Shown here piece by piece: positions 27,423 through 36,364 of a stretch of DNA of 57,255 nt. The notes beneath the pieces are model-generated. The model saw only the letters and a program-made list of their open reading frames with translations, made no database searches and was not told the origin of the DNA. Position 1 is the first letter of the stretch, and each line of letters opens with the position of its first letter. This DNA comes from Alphaproteobacteria bacterium (GTDB lineage: Bacteria > Pseudomonadota > Alphaproteobacteria > Rickettsiales > SXRF01), in NCBI GenBank assembly GCA_025360605.1, contig JANYBV010000027.1, positions 1-57,255 on the forward strand. Direction: 5' to 3'. The translations under genes were made by a program, and so were the position numbers.

Positions 27423-28274
27423 ATGAAAATGTCGTCTACAGAACAGGAATCAATTGTCGGGTTGCTTACCCGCATTTACAGTGATATACGTGAGATTGAA
27501 GAAGAATTTCAACTGGTTGCCGGCGGGAATGATTTTCGCCCGCGTATCGAGCATTTTCATGATGCGGTGCGTGCTTTTTCGTCGCAGGGAACAGGTGGTG
27601 TAGGGCTGGAGCGGCTTTCCGTGGAATTACTATCCTATGACCTAAGTTGCCTGCGTTATATTGTGTCGATGCCGCTGGCTTCTTTCAAACCCGAAGGCGG
27701 CGCGATGTCGCCTTCCGCCGATCTGGTGGTGCTGGACAAGGGGCTGGCAGTGAAGCGCCCGCGTCCCGACCGCATCGTGCGTGACCGTATTACCGAGCTG
27801 TACCAGACCTATGCGGTGTTGTTTTCTGCCTTGCTCAAGCCTAACGCCGATCATGATTACCATGAGCGGATTGACACTTTAAATCAGGATGTTGAGGACT
27901 TACATAAACTCAACAGCCACCTTGATGCGCTGGCGGATAATAAAGACCAGTTGTCCAAAGTGGTCACCGCCATCCAGCATCTTGAGGAAGACGATTTGCG
28001 TGAACAGCTGATGAACTTTATGCAGCAGCAGAAGTTTCAGAAGAAAGATAACCTAAAGAAATTAATGAATTTTTTGAAAGAACATGCCGGACGCAAAGAC
28101 AAGGAAATTGCCGATATTGAAGAGGCACACATGACCTATGTGATGTCGCAACTCGGTATTTTCGAAAATTCCAAGGATCTGTTGAAGAAAATGGCGGCAC
28201 AGGGTATGAATCTGGTCGGTAAATTCGTTGAAAATGCCATCGCGGAAACCCGCCGCGAAATGGGCCGCCACTAG
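27423..28274 (+). CDS. Unknown soluble helical protein, upstream of gltX
   Basis: The 283-residue protein has no signal peptide or transmembrane segment. The composition (many E, K, L, Q, D) and heptad-like stretches at about 145-200 (HERIDTLNQDVEDLHKLNSH) and 200-245 indicate long helices or coiled coils. A middle segment (SADLVVLDKGLAVKRPRPDR) is less helical. No catalytic motif is visible and the family is not recognised. It ends 15 bases before gltX and may share its transcript. An alternative ATG six bases downstream is equally possible. Confidence 0.75.
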   Translation: MKMSSTEQESIVGLLTRIYSDIREIEEEFQLVAGGNDFRPRIEHFHDAVRAFSSQGTGGVGLERLSVELLSYDLSCLRYIVSMPLASFKPEGGAMSPSADLVVLDKGLAVKRPRPDRIVRDRITELYQTYAVLFSALLKPNADHDYHERIDTLNQDVEDLHKLNSHLDALADNKDQLSKVVTAIQHLEEDDLREQLMNFMQQQKFQKKDNLKKLMNFLKEHAGRKDKEIADIEEAHMTYVMSQLGIFENSKDLLKKMAAQGMNLVGKFVENAIAETRREMGRH

Positions 28275-28289
28275 AATGTATACAAAATT

Positions 28290-29615
28290 ATGACCGTTAA
28301 AGTTCGTTTCGCTCCTTCACCCACGGGATACCTCCATGCCGGCAACGTCCGCACCGCCATTGTGAACTGGCTGTTTGCGCGTAAAATGGGCGGGCATTTT
28401 CTGCTGCGTATTGACGACACCGACCTTGAGCGTTCCAAACCCGAATACACGCTAGGTATAGAAGAAGACATGCGCTGGCTGGGGCTGTTGTGGGATTCGG
28501 AAGAACATCAGTCCACCCGTCTGGAGCGCTACCGCTTGGCTGCCGATGCGCTGGTGAAACAGGGGCGTTTGTATGCGTGCTACGAAACACCCGAAGAACT
28601 CGACGTGCAGCGCAAGATGCAGGCATCACGCGGCCTGCCGCCGATTTATAACCGCGCTGCGCTTAAACTTACTGACGAACAAAAGACACCCTTCGAAAAG
28701 CAGGGGCGCAGGCCGCATTACCGTTTCTTGTTACAAGACGAGGAAATTGTCTGGGAGGATTTAATCCGTGGACGTGTTGCCATGCGCGCTACCACCATGA
28801 GCGATCCGGTGTTGCTACGTGAAGACGGTGCGCCGGTTTATACGCTGGCTTCGGTAGTCGATGACGGCGAGCTTGCCGTCACCCACGTGATTCGCGGGGA
28901 AGACCATGTCAGCAACGCGGCCGTACAGGTGCAGCTATATAAGGCGCTTGGTTTTGCTGTACCGCAGTTTGCCCACATGGCGTTGCTGAAAACCAAGGAC
29001 GGCGAACTCTCCAAGCGCATCGGCGGCAATGACATCCGCAGCTTGCGTGCGGCGGGCATGTTGCCGATGGCGGTAATCTCGCTGCTGGGCCGTATCGGCA
29101 CGTCCGATGCTGCGTTGCCCTACTCTGATTTCCAGCCGCTGATTGATAGTTTTGATTTTGGTAAATTTGGCCGCGCGCCAGCGAATTACGACGTGGCGGA
29201 GCTGGAAAAAATCAACGAAAAAATCCTGCACCAGTTGCCATTTTCAGCCGTATCACAAAGCCTGAACGGTATCGACGAGCCGTTCTGGTTATCCATCCGC
29301 GCCAATATCAAAAAACTCGACGACGTGCGTCAGTGGTGGGATATTTTGAATGAAAGTGTCGTTGCCGATTTAAATGCTGACGAGTGGGGATTTATTCATT
29401 CCGTATCCGGATTGCTTCCCCCTGCGCCGTGGGATGAGGCGACGTGGGACGCATGGCTTGCCGCGATCAAACCGACGACACCGCGCAAGGGAAAAGAATT
29501 ATTCATGCCGCTGCGTCTGGCGCTGACAGGGCGCGAGCATGGGCCGGAACTAAAAAAACTGCTGCCGCTGCTGGGGCGTGAGCAGGTGATGCAACGTTTA
29601 GGGAAAGGGCAGTAA
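28290..29615 (+). CDS. gltX: Glutamyl-tRNA synthetase (short, GltX2-like)
   Basis: The 441-residue class I synthetase has FAPSPTGYLHAGNVRTA (HIGH-type motif), IDDTDLERSKPEY and the KMSKS-type motif LSKRIGGN. Alphaproteobacteria often carry two GltX enzymes, one of which charges tRNA-Gln before amidation. The length and the LSKR signature suggest the shorter, GltX2-like type, but tRNA specificity cannot be read safely from sequence. It lies 1 base before the next gene and forms a run with cysS. Confidence 0.93.
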   Translation: MTVKVRFAPSPTGYLHAGNVRTAIVNWLFARKMGGHFLLRIDDTDLERSKPEYTLGIEEDMRWLGLLWDSEEHQSTRLERYRLAADALVKQGRLYACYETPEELDVQRKMQASRGLPPIYNRAALKLTDEQKTPFEKQGRRPHYRFLLQDEEIVWEDLIRGRVAMRATTMSDPVLLREDGAPVYTLASVVDDGELAVTHVIRGEDHVSNAAVQVQLYKALGFAVPQFAHMALLKTKDGELSKRIGGNDIRSLRAAGMLPMAVISLLGRIGTSDAALPYSDFQPLIDSFDFGKFGRAPANYDVAELEKINEKILHQLPFSAVSQSLNGIDEPFWLSIRANIKKLDDVRQWWDILNESVVADLNADEWGFIHSVSGLLPPAPWDEATWDAWLAAIKPTTPRKGKELFMPLRLALTGREHGPELKKLLPLLGREQVMQRLGKGQ

Positions 29616-29616
29616 A

Positions 29617-30177
29617 ATGAGGCATACGATCATGGTGGTGATGGTGGTGTTGTTAATGCCGTGGGCTGCACTGGCGGTTGACGATGACGAAGATGCCGAC
29701 ACCGCAACCGAAGTGGCGGCTAAACCCAAAACCGTTGCACCCGCCAAGCCAAAAGCCGAGAGTAAAGCGGATACAAAAGCCGACACTAAACCGGAAGCTA
29801 AAAAAACAACTCCGCCCGCTCCTGTTGTCTGTCCGTCCACCATCACCGTTTCCCCGCAGGAGCTGACCAAAAAACCCGAAGGCTGGCATTATTTCAGTGA
29901 TGATGACGTGAAGCCACAGCTCGACACCATCAGTGTCTACACCCAGAAAAAAACCATGGTTAAACTCGATCCGGGTAAAGGAACCGAGACTTTCACCGAG
30001 TGGCGTTTTCCGGATAATGGCAAGGAAAAATATTTCATCGTGTGCAGCTACACCCGCACGGCGGTGTTGCTCAAGCAGCAGTTGGATGAAAGGCTTAAAT
30101 CATGCCGCCTGTCATTCGAGCCGGCGGCGGGAAAGCCTGATGCGCCACAATTGCTCCACAAAATAACCTGCGGTTAG
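29617..30177 (+). CDS. Exported protein with Lys/Ala-rich linker; possible STY0301-like domain
   Basis: The 186-residue protein has a signal peptide (MRHTIMVVMVVLLMPWAALA), then an acidic stretch and a long Lys/Ala/Pro linker (about 30-70), then a compact C-terminal domain. The domain starts with CPSTITVSPQEL, contains KKPEGWHYF and ends with two cysteines, including KITCG. The CP...GW pattern and terminal cysteines recall the STY0301 family of unknown function, a weak resemblance from memory. It lies 1 base after gltX and 2 bases before cysS, so it is expressed with them. A periplasmic role is inferred only from the signal peptide. Confidence 0.65.
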   Translation: MRHTIMVVMVVLLMPWAALAVDDDEDADTATEVAAKPKTVAPAKPKAESKADTKADTKPEAKKTTPPAPVVCPSTITVSPQELTKKPEGWHYFSDDDVKPQLDTISVYTQKKTMVKLDPGKGTETFTEWRFPDNGKEKYFIVCSYTRTAVLLKQQLDERLKSCRLSFEPAAGKPDAPQLLHKITCG

Positions 30178-30179
30178 CA

Positions 30180-31598
30180 ATGACCTTAAAACTATACAAC
30201 ACGCTTTCGCGAAAAAAAGACGAGTTCACGCCGATTGATGCGAAGAACATCCGCATGTATGTGTGCGGCCCGACAGTTTATGACCGCCCGCATCTGGGCA
30301 ACGCCCGCAGCGTGGTGGTGTATGATGTGTTGTACCGGTTGCTGTGCCATCTCTACGGTAAAGACCATGTTACCTATGTGCGTAATATCACCGACGTGGA
30401 CGATAAAATCAACGCTGCCGCCAAGGCCAACGGCGAACCGATTTCAGCGCTCACGCAGCGTATCGAAGGATTTTTCCACGAAGATATGGCAGCACTCAAT
30501 TGCCTGCTGCCGAATAAAGAACCGCACGCCACCGCCCACATCCCGCAGATGGTGGCGATGATTGAAAAGCTGATTGCAGGCGGCCATGCGTATGTGGCCG
30601 AAGGGCACGTGTTGTTCAGCGTGTCGAGCTATAAAAACTACGGCGCGTTGTCGGGGCGAAAGCTCGATGATTTGATTGCCGGCGCACGCGTGGAAGTGGA
30701 ATCGTACAAGCGTGAGGCGGGTGATTTTGTGTTGTGGAAACCCGCTGAGGCGGGGGACGACCCGTCATCCGTATTCCCAAGCCCATGGGGCGCGGGCCGC
30801 CCGGGATGGCACATTGAATGCTCGGCGATGAGCAGTCAATATCTCGGCGATCATTTTGACATCCACGGCGGCGGTGCGGATTTGATGTTCCCTCATCACG
30901 AAAACGAAATCGCCCAAAGCTGCTGCGCCACGCCGCACTCGCAATTTGCGAATCTCTGGGTGCATAACGGGTTCCTCACTGTCAACGGCGAGAAGATGAG
31001 CAAGAGTCTCGGCAATTTCACCACGGTGAAAGACCTGCTTGATAAAGGCGTGAAGGGTGAAGTGATTCGTTTGGCGTTATTATCCGCGCAATACAGCAAA
31101 CCGCTCGACTGGAATGACAAGCTGGTGGAAGATGCGAAGAAGACACTGGATAAATGGTATCAAATCCTCCGCCGTCATTCCCGCGAAGGCGGGAATCCAC
31201 AAGAAACAGGCATGCCAGATTCCATTGGTATGACGGCTTACTTAGGGGCAATTTGCGATGATATGAATTTTCCTAAAGCCTTTAGTCTTATGCATAGTGC
31301 ATCGCCGGAAGAGTTACGGATGATGGGAGCAGTGTTAGGTATTTTACAGCAAAATCCAGAGGATTGGTTCAAAGGATTTGGAGCGGATTATAGCAGAGAA
31401 TTAAGGGCGGATATCAAGAACGCTATTGATGAAGTCAATTCCAAACAAGCAGAAATCATCTCCCTCATCGACGCCCGCATCGCTGCGAAAAAATCCAAAA
31501 ACTGGGCGGAAGCCGACCGCATCCGCAAGGAGCTGTTGGAGCAGGGCATTATTCTCGAAGACAAACCCGATGGAACCACTGACTGGAGGCGCGCATGA
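30180..31598 (+). CDS. cysS: Cysteinyl-tRNA synthetase carrying an in-frame palindromic insertion
   Basis: The 472-residue class I synthetase has MYVCGPTVYDRPHLGNARS (zinc ligand and HIGH-type motif), WHIECSAMSSQYLG and HGGGADLMFPHHENE (further zinc ligands) and EKMSKSLGNF (KMSKS). Residues 331-353 correspond to a 67-bp palindromic element and fall in the linker between the catalytic core and the helical C-terminal domain, where family length varies. The frame is kept and all catalytic motifs are intact, so the enzyme is probably functional. From about 31238 to 31450 the codons are visibly richer in A/T than upstream. The stop overlaps the next small gene by ATGA. Confidence 0.95.
   Translation: MTLKLYNTLSRKKDEFTPIDAKNIRMYVCGPTVYDRPHLGNARSVVVYDVLYRLLCHLYGKDHVTYVRNITDVDDKINAAAKANGEPISALTQRIEGFFHEDMAALNCLLPNKEPHATAHIPQMVAMIEKLIAGGHAYVAEGHVLFSVSSYKNYGALSGRKLDDLIAGARVEVESYKREAGDFVLWKPAEAGDDPSSVFPSPWGAGRPGWHIECSAMSSQYLGDHFDIHGGGADLMFPHHENEIAQSCCATPHSQFANLWVHNGFLTVNGEKMSKSLGNFTTVKDLLDKGVKGEVIRLALLSAQYSKPLDWNDKLVEDAKKTLDKWYQILRRHSREGGNPQETGMPDSIGMTAYLGAICDDMNFPKAFSLMHSASPEELRMMGAVLGILQQNPEDWFKGFGADYSRELRADIKNAIDEVNSKQAEIISLIDARIAAKKSKNWAEADRIRKELLEQGIILEDKPDGTTDWRRA
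31171..31237. repeat. Palindromic repeat element inserted in cysS
   Basis: The 67-bp element is bounded by 8-bp inverted ends GCCGTCAT (31171-31178) and ATGACGGC (31230-31237). Inside it, ATTCCCGC (31177-31184) and GCGGGAAT (31189-31196) form a perfect 8-bp stem on a GAAG loop. CATGCCA (31211-31217) and TGGTATG (31226-31232) form a second stem with one wobble. The left half translates as RHSREGGNP, the well-known product of the GTCATTCCCGCGAAGGCGGG type of dispersed palindrome seen in many bacterial genomes, and its in-frame placement resembles Rickettsia palindromic elements. Confidence 0.9.
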
Positions 31599-31714
31599 CC
31601 CGCATCATTTTTTCTGCCTTGATTCTCATTTCGCTTAGCTCCTGCACAGCGGAAACCAACCGCGATAAATTATGTAAATTCATGCATACCTGTGGTTCGG
31701 AAACCGAAGAATGA
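31595..31714 (+). CDS. 39-residue lipoprotein with C-terminal Cys pair
   Basis: The tiny ORF reads M-TRIIFSALILISLSSC, a complete lipoprotein signal with lipobox LSSC, followed by a short mature part of about 23 residues with two more cysteines (KLCKFMHTCGSE). It overlaps both neighbours by ATGA: cysS upstream and cimA downstream. This strongly suggests it is translated by coupling. Entericidin-like small lipoproteins have similar size, but the sequence is not recognisably one of them. Function unknown. Confidence 0.7.
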   Translation: MTRIIFSALILISLSSCTAETNRDKLCKFMHTCGSETEE

Positions 31715-33294
31715 GCGAGCGCGTTTATTTATATGACTCTACCCTGCGTGACGGCGCACAGGCGCGTGGCGTGGATTTTACCGTAGCTGACAAGCTCGCC
31801 ATCGCGCGTGAGCTGGACAAATTAGGCATCGACTATATTGAAGGCGGCTGGCCGGGGGCGAACCCGAATGACGATGCGTTTTTTGCCGAACCGCCCACGC
31901 TGCATAAAGCGACGATTTCCGCGTTTGGCATGACGCGCCGTTCGGGGCGTTCGGCGGATAACGATCCGGGGTTGTCGGCACTGCTTGATAGCGGTGCGAA
32001 GGCTATTTGCCTTGTCGGTAAATGCTGGGACAAGCAGGTGAAGTCGACACTCGGTGTGTCCACAACGGAAAATCTCCGCATGATCGGCGAATCGATTAAG
32101 CACGTGGTGAAGCATAAGCGCGAGGCGCTCTATGACGCGGAGCATTTTTTCGACGGTTACAAAGCCAATCCCGAGTACGCGCTGGAATGCGTGAAAGCGG
32201 CCTATGATAATGGCGCGCGCTGGATTGTGTTGTGCGACACTAATGGCGGTTCACTGCCGTTCGAGGTGGAAGCAATCGTTGCGGAAGTTACCCGACATGT
32301 TGCCGGAAAAAATCTCGGCATTCACTGCCATAACGACACCGACAATGCGGTGGCGAATTCATTGTCGGCGGTGCGTGCGGGTGTACGTCAGGTGCAGGGC
32401 ACGCTCAACGGCATCGGTGAGCGTTGCGGCAACGCCAACCTGATTTCTGTCATTCCCAACCTGATGCTGAAGATGGGTTTCACCACGGGTGTGACCAAAG
32501 AAAAACTGACACACCTCACGCAAGTATCCCACCTGCTCGATGAACGCCTCAACCGCGCATCCAACACGCACGCGCCGTTTGTCGGCACGGCGGCGTTTGC
32601 ACATAAAGGTGGCTTGCATGTGTCGGCAATGGCAAAAGATTCCACGTCGTATGAGCATATCGACCCCGCACTCGTGGGAAACCAGCGCACCATTTTAGTG
32701 TCGGACAAGGCGGGAAAATCCAATGTGCTTGACCGCCTGAAGCAGTTTGGCATCAACGTGAAACCGGACGACGAGCGCGTCGGCGAATTGGTTTCGGAAG
32801 TGAAACAACGTGAGAAGCAGGGCTATGCCTATGAGGGTGCGGAGGCGAGTTTTGAATTGCTGGCGCGGCGCGCACTCGGCACGGTGCCGGAATATTTCGA
32901 GATCGTCAGTTTCCGCGTGATCGGCGAACGTCGCCACAACGCCAAAGGAAAGCTGGTCAATATTTCCGAAGCCACCATCAAGCTTGCCATTGACGGCGAG
33001 GAGGTGATGACGGTGGCCGAAGGTAACGGTCCGGTGAACGCGCTCGATGCGGCGCTGCGCAAAGCGCTCATCAAGCACTATCCGGCGGTTAAAGACATTC
33101 AGCTCACCGATTATAAGGTGCGTATCTTAACGCCCAAGGACGGCACCAAAGCGATCACACGCGTTATGATCGAATCACAGGATCAAAAAGGCAAAGTCTG
33201 GAATACCATAGGCGTATCCGCCAACGTGATCGATGCCTCGTTCAACGCTCTGTTTGATTCCGTCACCTACAAGCTCTTACATGCCAAAAAATAA
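31711..33294 (+). CDS. cimA: (R)-citramalate synthase
   Basis: CimA condenses pyruvate and acetyl-CoA to citramalate, the first step of the threonine-independent isoleucine route. The 527-residue protein has the catalytic TIM-barrel signature YDSTLRDGAQARG, the metal-binding HCHNDTDNAVANSL and NGIGERCGNANLI, and a C-terminal LeuA-type regulatory domain from about 400. Length and the DGAQARGVDF start match the CimA family rather than 2-isopropylmalate synthase (usually DGEQ). Homocitrate synthase is a less likely alternative. The start overlaps the small lipoprotein gene by 4 bases. Confidence 0.9.
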   Translation: MSERVYLYDSTLRDGAQARGVDFTVADKLAIARELDKLGIDYIEGGWPGANPNDDAFFAEPPTLHKATISAFGMTRRSGRSADNDPGLSALLDSGAKAICLVGKCWDKQVKSTLGVSTTENLRMIGESIKHVVKHKREALYDAEHFFDGYKANPEYALECVKAAYDNGARWIVLCDTNGGSLPFEVEAIVAEVTRHVAGKNLGIHCHNDTDNAVANSLSAVRAGVRQVQGTLNGIGERCGNANLISVIPNLMLKMGFTTGVTKEKLTHLTQVSHLLDERLNRASNTHAPFVGTAAFAHKGGLHVSAMAKDSTSYEHIDPALVGNQRTILVSDKAGKSNVLDRLKQFGINVKPDDERVGELVSEVKQREKQGYAYEGAEASFELLARRALGTVPEYFEIVSFRVIGERRHNAKGKLVNISEATIKLAIDGEEVMTVAEGNGPVNALDAALRKALIKHYPAVKDIQLTDYKVRILTPKDGTKAITRVMIESQDQKGKVWNTIGVSANVIDASFNALFDSVTYKLLHAKK

Positions 33295-34021
33295 CCATCC
33301 CGTCGTCATCCTCGTCCAGCCACAGATGGGGGAAAATATCGGCGCGGTGGCGCGTGCGATGGGTAATTTTGGCCTGAGCGAATTGCGCCTTGCTGCTCCG
33401 CGTGACGGCTGGCCGAACCCCAAGGCTGTGGAAATGGCAGCGGGTGCGGAATCGATCATCACGAACGCGACGATCTACCCTGATTTTATGGCCGCCATGC
33501 ATGATGTGCATCTGGCGTATGCCACCACCGCCCGCCCGCGTGATATGGAAAAGCGGGTGGTCGAGCCGCGCACCGCGATGGCGGAAATCACCGGACATTC
33601 CGCCAGCGGCAATAAAGTAGCGCTGGTGTTTGGCCCCGAACGCACCGGACTTGCCAACGAGGATATCACCCTGTGTGATACGCTGATTACGATTCCCACG
33701 TCCGAGGAAAACCGCTCGCTCAACATTGCGCAATCGGCGGTGTTGATCGGCTATGAGTGGTTGTGTGCGCAAAGTGATGTCATGCAGGTGACGCGTGAAT
33801 TGCCCGACATTGCTCCGCAGGAAGAATGGCACGGGTTATTTTCACAGCTGGAAGGTTATCTCGATGCGGCGGATTATTTCCGTGTCGTCCATAAAAAACA
33901 GGTCATGTGGCAGAATTTGCAAAACATGCTGCTGCGTTCGCGCCTAAGCGCGCAGGAGGTGCGGACATTTCGCGGGATGTTGCGGGCGTTATGGGAGCGC
34001 AGGCTTGGGGAAAAATCTTAG
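33281..34021 (+). CDS. trmJ: tRNA (cytidine/uridine-2'-O-)-methyltransferase TrmJ
   Basis: TrmJ methylates the ribose of position 32 in several tRNAs. The 246-residue SPOUT-family protein begins PVVILVQPQMGENIGAVARAMGNFGL and has the trefoil-knot motifs LVFGPERTGLANEDI and TIPTSEENRSLNIAQSAVLIGYEW. The ATG at 33281 (overlapping cimA by 14 bases) is chosen because conserved sequence begins eight residues later. It is convergent with pilU, with no base between the stops. Confidence 0.93.
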   Translation: MPKNNHPVVILVQPQMGENIGAVARAMGNFGLSELRLAAPRDGWPNPKAVEMAAGAESIITNATIYPDFMAAMHDVHLAYATTARPRDMEKRVVEPRTAMAEITGHSASGNKVALVFGPERTGLANEDITLCDTLITIPTSEENRSLNIAQSAVLIGYEWLCAQSDVMQVTRELPDIAPQEEWHGLFSQLEGYLDAADYFRVVHKKQVMWQNLQNMLLRSRLSAQEVRTFRGMLRALWERRLGEKS

Positions 34022-35155
34022 TTAGAAGTGCGCTTTTTTTTCTGCTTCCGCCAGATGACTTTCCAGCGAGCCGATTTCCTTCGATTTTTTGGAAAGCCCC
34101 AACTGGCGCATAGCGATACGCAGGTTGGCGGGGCTGTCGGCTTCAGCCATGGCGACTTCTTCGGAAATGGTGTCGCTGGTAATCAGATCAAGCAGGCATT
34201 GCTCAAAAGTTTGCATGCCAAGGCTTTTATTTTTCTCAATCACTTCCTTCAGTTCGACAATTCGACCTTCCATGATCAGGTCTTTGATGGCGCCCTGATT
34301 GAGCATAATTTCGGTAGCGAGACTTTTTTTGTTCTGGAGATTGCGCACAAGGCGCTGCGACAAAATGCCGCGCAGGTTGGACGACAGGTTGAGCAGGAGC
34401 TGTTTGTGTTTTTGTTCAGGGAACATGTTGACGATACGTTCGATGGCCTGTGAGGCGTTGCTGGAGTGCAGCGTCGCAAGGCACAGATGTCCCGTTTCAG
34501 CAAACGTCATGGCGTGTTCCATGGTTTCCATGTCGCGGATTTCACCGACGACAATTACGTCCGGCATCTGGCGCAGCGCGCTTTTAAGGCCGACGGCAAA
34601 TGAGAATGTATCGATACCGACATCGCGGTGGGTGATGATGCAGTTCTTGTGTTCATGAACAAATTCGACCGGATCTTCAATGGTCAGAATATGTCCCTGA
34701 CCGTTTTCGTTGCGGTAATTGAGCATGGCGGCAAGGGTGGTAGATTTACCCGAACCGGTAGCACCCACCACGATAATCAGTCCGCGTTTTTCCATGATGA
34801 GATCGGAATGTACTTTCGACAGTCCGAGTGATTCGAGTGTAGGCATATCGGTACGGATGCGGCGGACGACAAGCCCGCTATGCTGGCGCTGGCGAAATAC
34901 GTTGAGACGCATACGCGCCTTGGTGCCCCAGCTGATCGCAGTGTTATATTCGAGGGTCGCATCAAACTCCGCCACGCCTTCGGGCGTGAGCAGGGTGGTG
35001 ATGATGTGGCGCATATCCTCATCGGTGAGCGGCTCAGTTTTCTGGCGTTCGATGCCGCCTTCAAGACGGAAATTCGGCGGGATGCCGACCGTCAGGTACA
35101 TATCGCTGCCGTTCTTGTCGATGAAGCTTTGCATCATGGCATCGATATCGATCAT
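34022..35155 (-). CDS. pilU: PilU-like type IV pilus retraction ATPase
   Basis: The 377-residue protein is a PilT-superfamily ATPase. Walker A is GATGSGKST at 131-139, the Asp box has ILTIEDPVEFVHEHK, Walker B is DVIVVGEIRD, and the His box has TGHLCLATLHSS. The usual PilT C-terminal AIRNLIRE motif is altered to GAIKDLIMEGR, and the C terminus is long and charged, both typical of PilU. PilU assists PilT in pilus retraction under load. It follows pilT by 9 bases on the same strand. Confidence 0.92.
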   Translation of the reverse strand: MIDIDAMMQSFIDKNGSDMYLTVGIPPNFRLEGGIERQKTEPLTDEDMRHIITTLLTPEGVAEFDATLEYNTAISWGTKARMRLNVFRQRQHSGLVVRRIRTDMPTLESLGLSKVHSDLIMEKRGLIIVVGATGSGKSTTLAAMLNYRNENGQGHILTIEDPVEFVHEHKNCIITHRDVGIDTFSFAVGLKSALRQMPDVIVVGEIRDMETMEHAMTFAETGHLCLATLHSSNASQAIERIVNMFPEQKHKQLLLNLSSNLRGILSQRLVRNLQNKKSLATEIMLNQGAIKDLIMEGRIVELKEVIEKNKSLGMQTFEQCLLDLITSDTISEEVAMAEADSPANLRIAMRQLGLSKKSKEIGSLESHLAEAEKKAHF

Positions 35156-35164
35156 GGCGGAACC

Positions 35165-36331
35165 TTAGAAATCGTTGGTGTTTTTGAACGTTGGTTTTGG
35201 AGCCTGCGGTGGTGGTGCCGCAACGGCAGCCGGCTTAGGTGCGCCGGTACCGTTTCTCTGTGCAGCGTTAGCAGCAGCTTCCGGATCTTCCCCTGCGGTG
35301 GTGCCGGTGGCCATGGCTTCGGCGGCGGTTTCCTCGGTGATGACTTTTTCATCCACGAGTTTCTGGATGCTGTCTTTCATGATGCACATGCCGACCTTGC
35401 TGCTGATCTGCATGAGCGAATGGATCTGTGGAATGCGCCCCTCACGGATCAGGTTGCGTACCGCCGGTGTGCCAAGTAGGATTTCATGACATGCCACGCG
35501 ACCGCCGTCAGCGCGTTTGAGCAGCGTTTGCGCGATGACCGCTTCTAATGATACGGACAGCATGGCACGCACCATTTCCTTATCATGGCCAGGGAACACG
35601 TCGATAATACGGTCAACGGTTTTCGGTGCCGAGCTGGTGTGTAAGGTGGCGAACACCAAGTGGCCGGTTTCTGCGGCGGTGAGTGCCAGCTGGATGGTTT
35701 CAAGGTCGCGTAATTCGCCGACGAGAATCACGTCGGGATCTTCACGCAGGGCGCTTTTGAGTGCGCGGGCGAAGGATTTGGTCTGCTTGCCGACTTCACG
35801 CTGGTTGATTAGCGATTTCTTGGATTTATGGACAAATTCCACCGGATCTTCAACGGTGAGGATATGTTTGGATTCATTCGAGTTAATGTGGTCCACCATC
35901 GCGGCAAGGGTGGTGGACTTACCCGAACCGGTCGGGCCGGTCACCAGAATCATCCCCTTATGCAGGCGGGTGAGGCGCTTGAAAATATCGGGAGCCTTGA
36001 GGTCTTCCAGCGATTTGATTTCGGTTGGAATGCTACGCATAACAGCAGCAGGGCCGTTGATGGTATTGAAAGCGTTCACACGGAAGCGGCAGCCTTCGCC
36101 GATAGAAATAGCAAAGTCGATTTCGAGGTCGCGTTCATATTCCGAGCGCTGCTGATCGGTCATGATAGAGTAGATCATTTCCTTCATATCCTCGGCATTC
36201 ACGGCGGGCAGTTTCTGCTGCATCATCGTGCCATTGATACGCATGATCGGCGGGTTATTCGCCGAGATGTGCAAGTCAGACGCTTTTTGCTTTTGGGCAA
36301 AGAGCAGCAGGTCCGTTAAATCCACCGTCAT
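35165..36331 (-). CDS. pilT: PilT type IV pilus retraction ATPase
   Basis: PilT is the hexameric motor that depolymerises type IV pili. The 388-residue protein has Walker A GPTGSGKST at 132-140, LTVEDPVEFVHKSK (Asp box), DVILVGELRDLET (Walker B), TGHLVFATLHTSSA (His box), and the PilT-specific retraction motif AVRNLIREGR near 300. A Pro/Ala-rich tail of about 40 residues extends beyond the usual end. No pilin, PilB, PilC, PilM-Q genes are in the window, so the pilus itself must be encoded elsewhere. Upstream lies the TPR protein gene on the same strand. Confidence 0.94.
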   Translation of the reverse strand: MTVDLTDLLLFAQKQKASDLHISANNPPIMRINGTMMQQKLPAVNAEDMKEMIYSIMTDQQRSEYERDLEIDFAISIGEGCRFRVNAFNTINGPAAVMRSIPTEIKSLEDLKAPDIFKRLTRLHKGMILVTGPTGSGKSTTLAAMVDHINSNESKHILTVEDPVEFVHKSKKSLINQREVGKQTKSFARALKSALREDPDVILVGELRDLETIQLALTAAETGHLVFATLHTSSAPKTVDRIIDVFPGHDKEMVRAMLSVSLEAVIAQTLLKRADGGRVACHEILLGTPAVRNLIREGRIPQIHSLMQISSKVGMCIMKDSIQKLVDEKVITEETAAEAMATGTTAGEDPEAAANAAQRNGTGAPKPAAVAAPPPQAPKPTFKNTNDF

Positions 36332-36364
36332 GAAAACAACTATCCGTTAAAAGGTAAAAGCCAC

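Noticed and set aside
30180-31598. Frameshift or pseudogene in cysS because of the extra segment
   Set aside because: The insertion keeps the frame and the HIGH, zinc and KMSKS motifs are intact, so it is treated as a functional gene with an insert.
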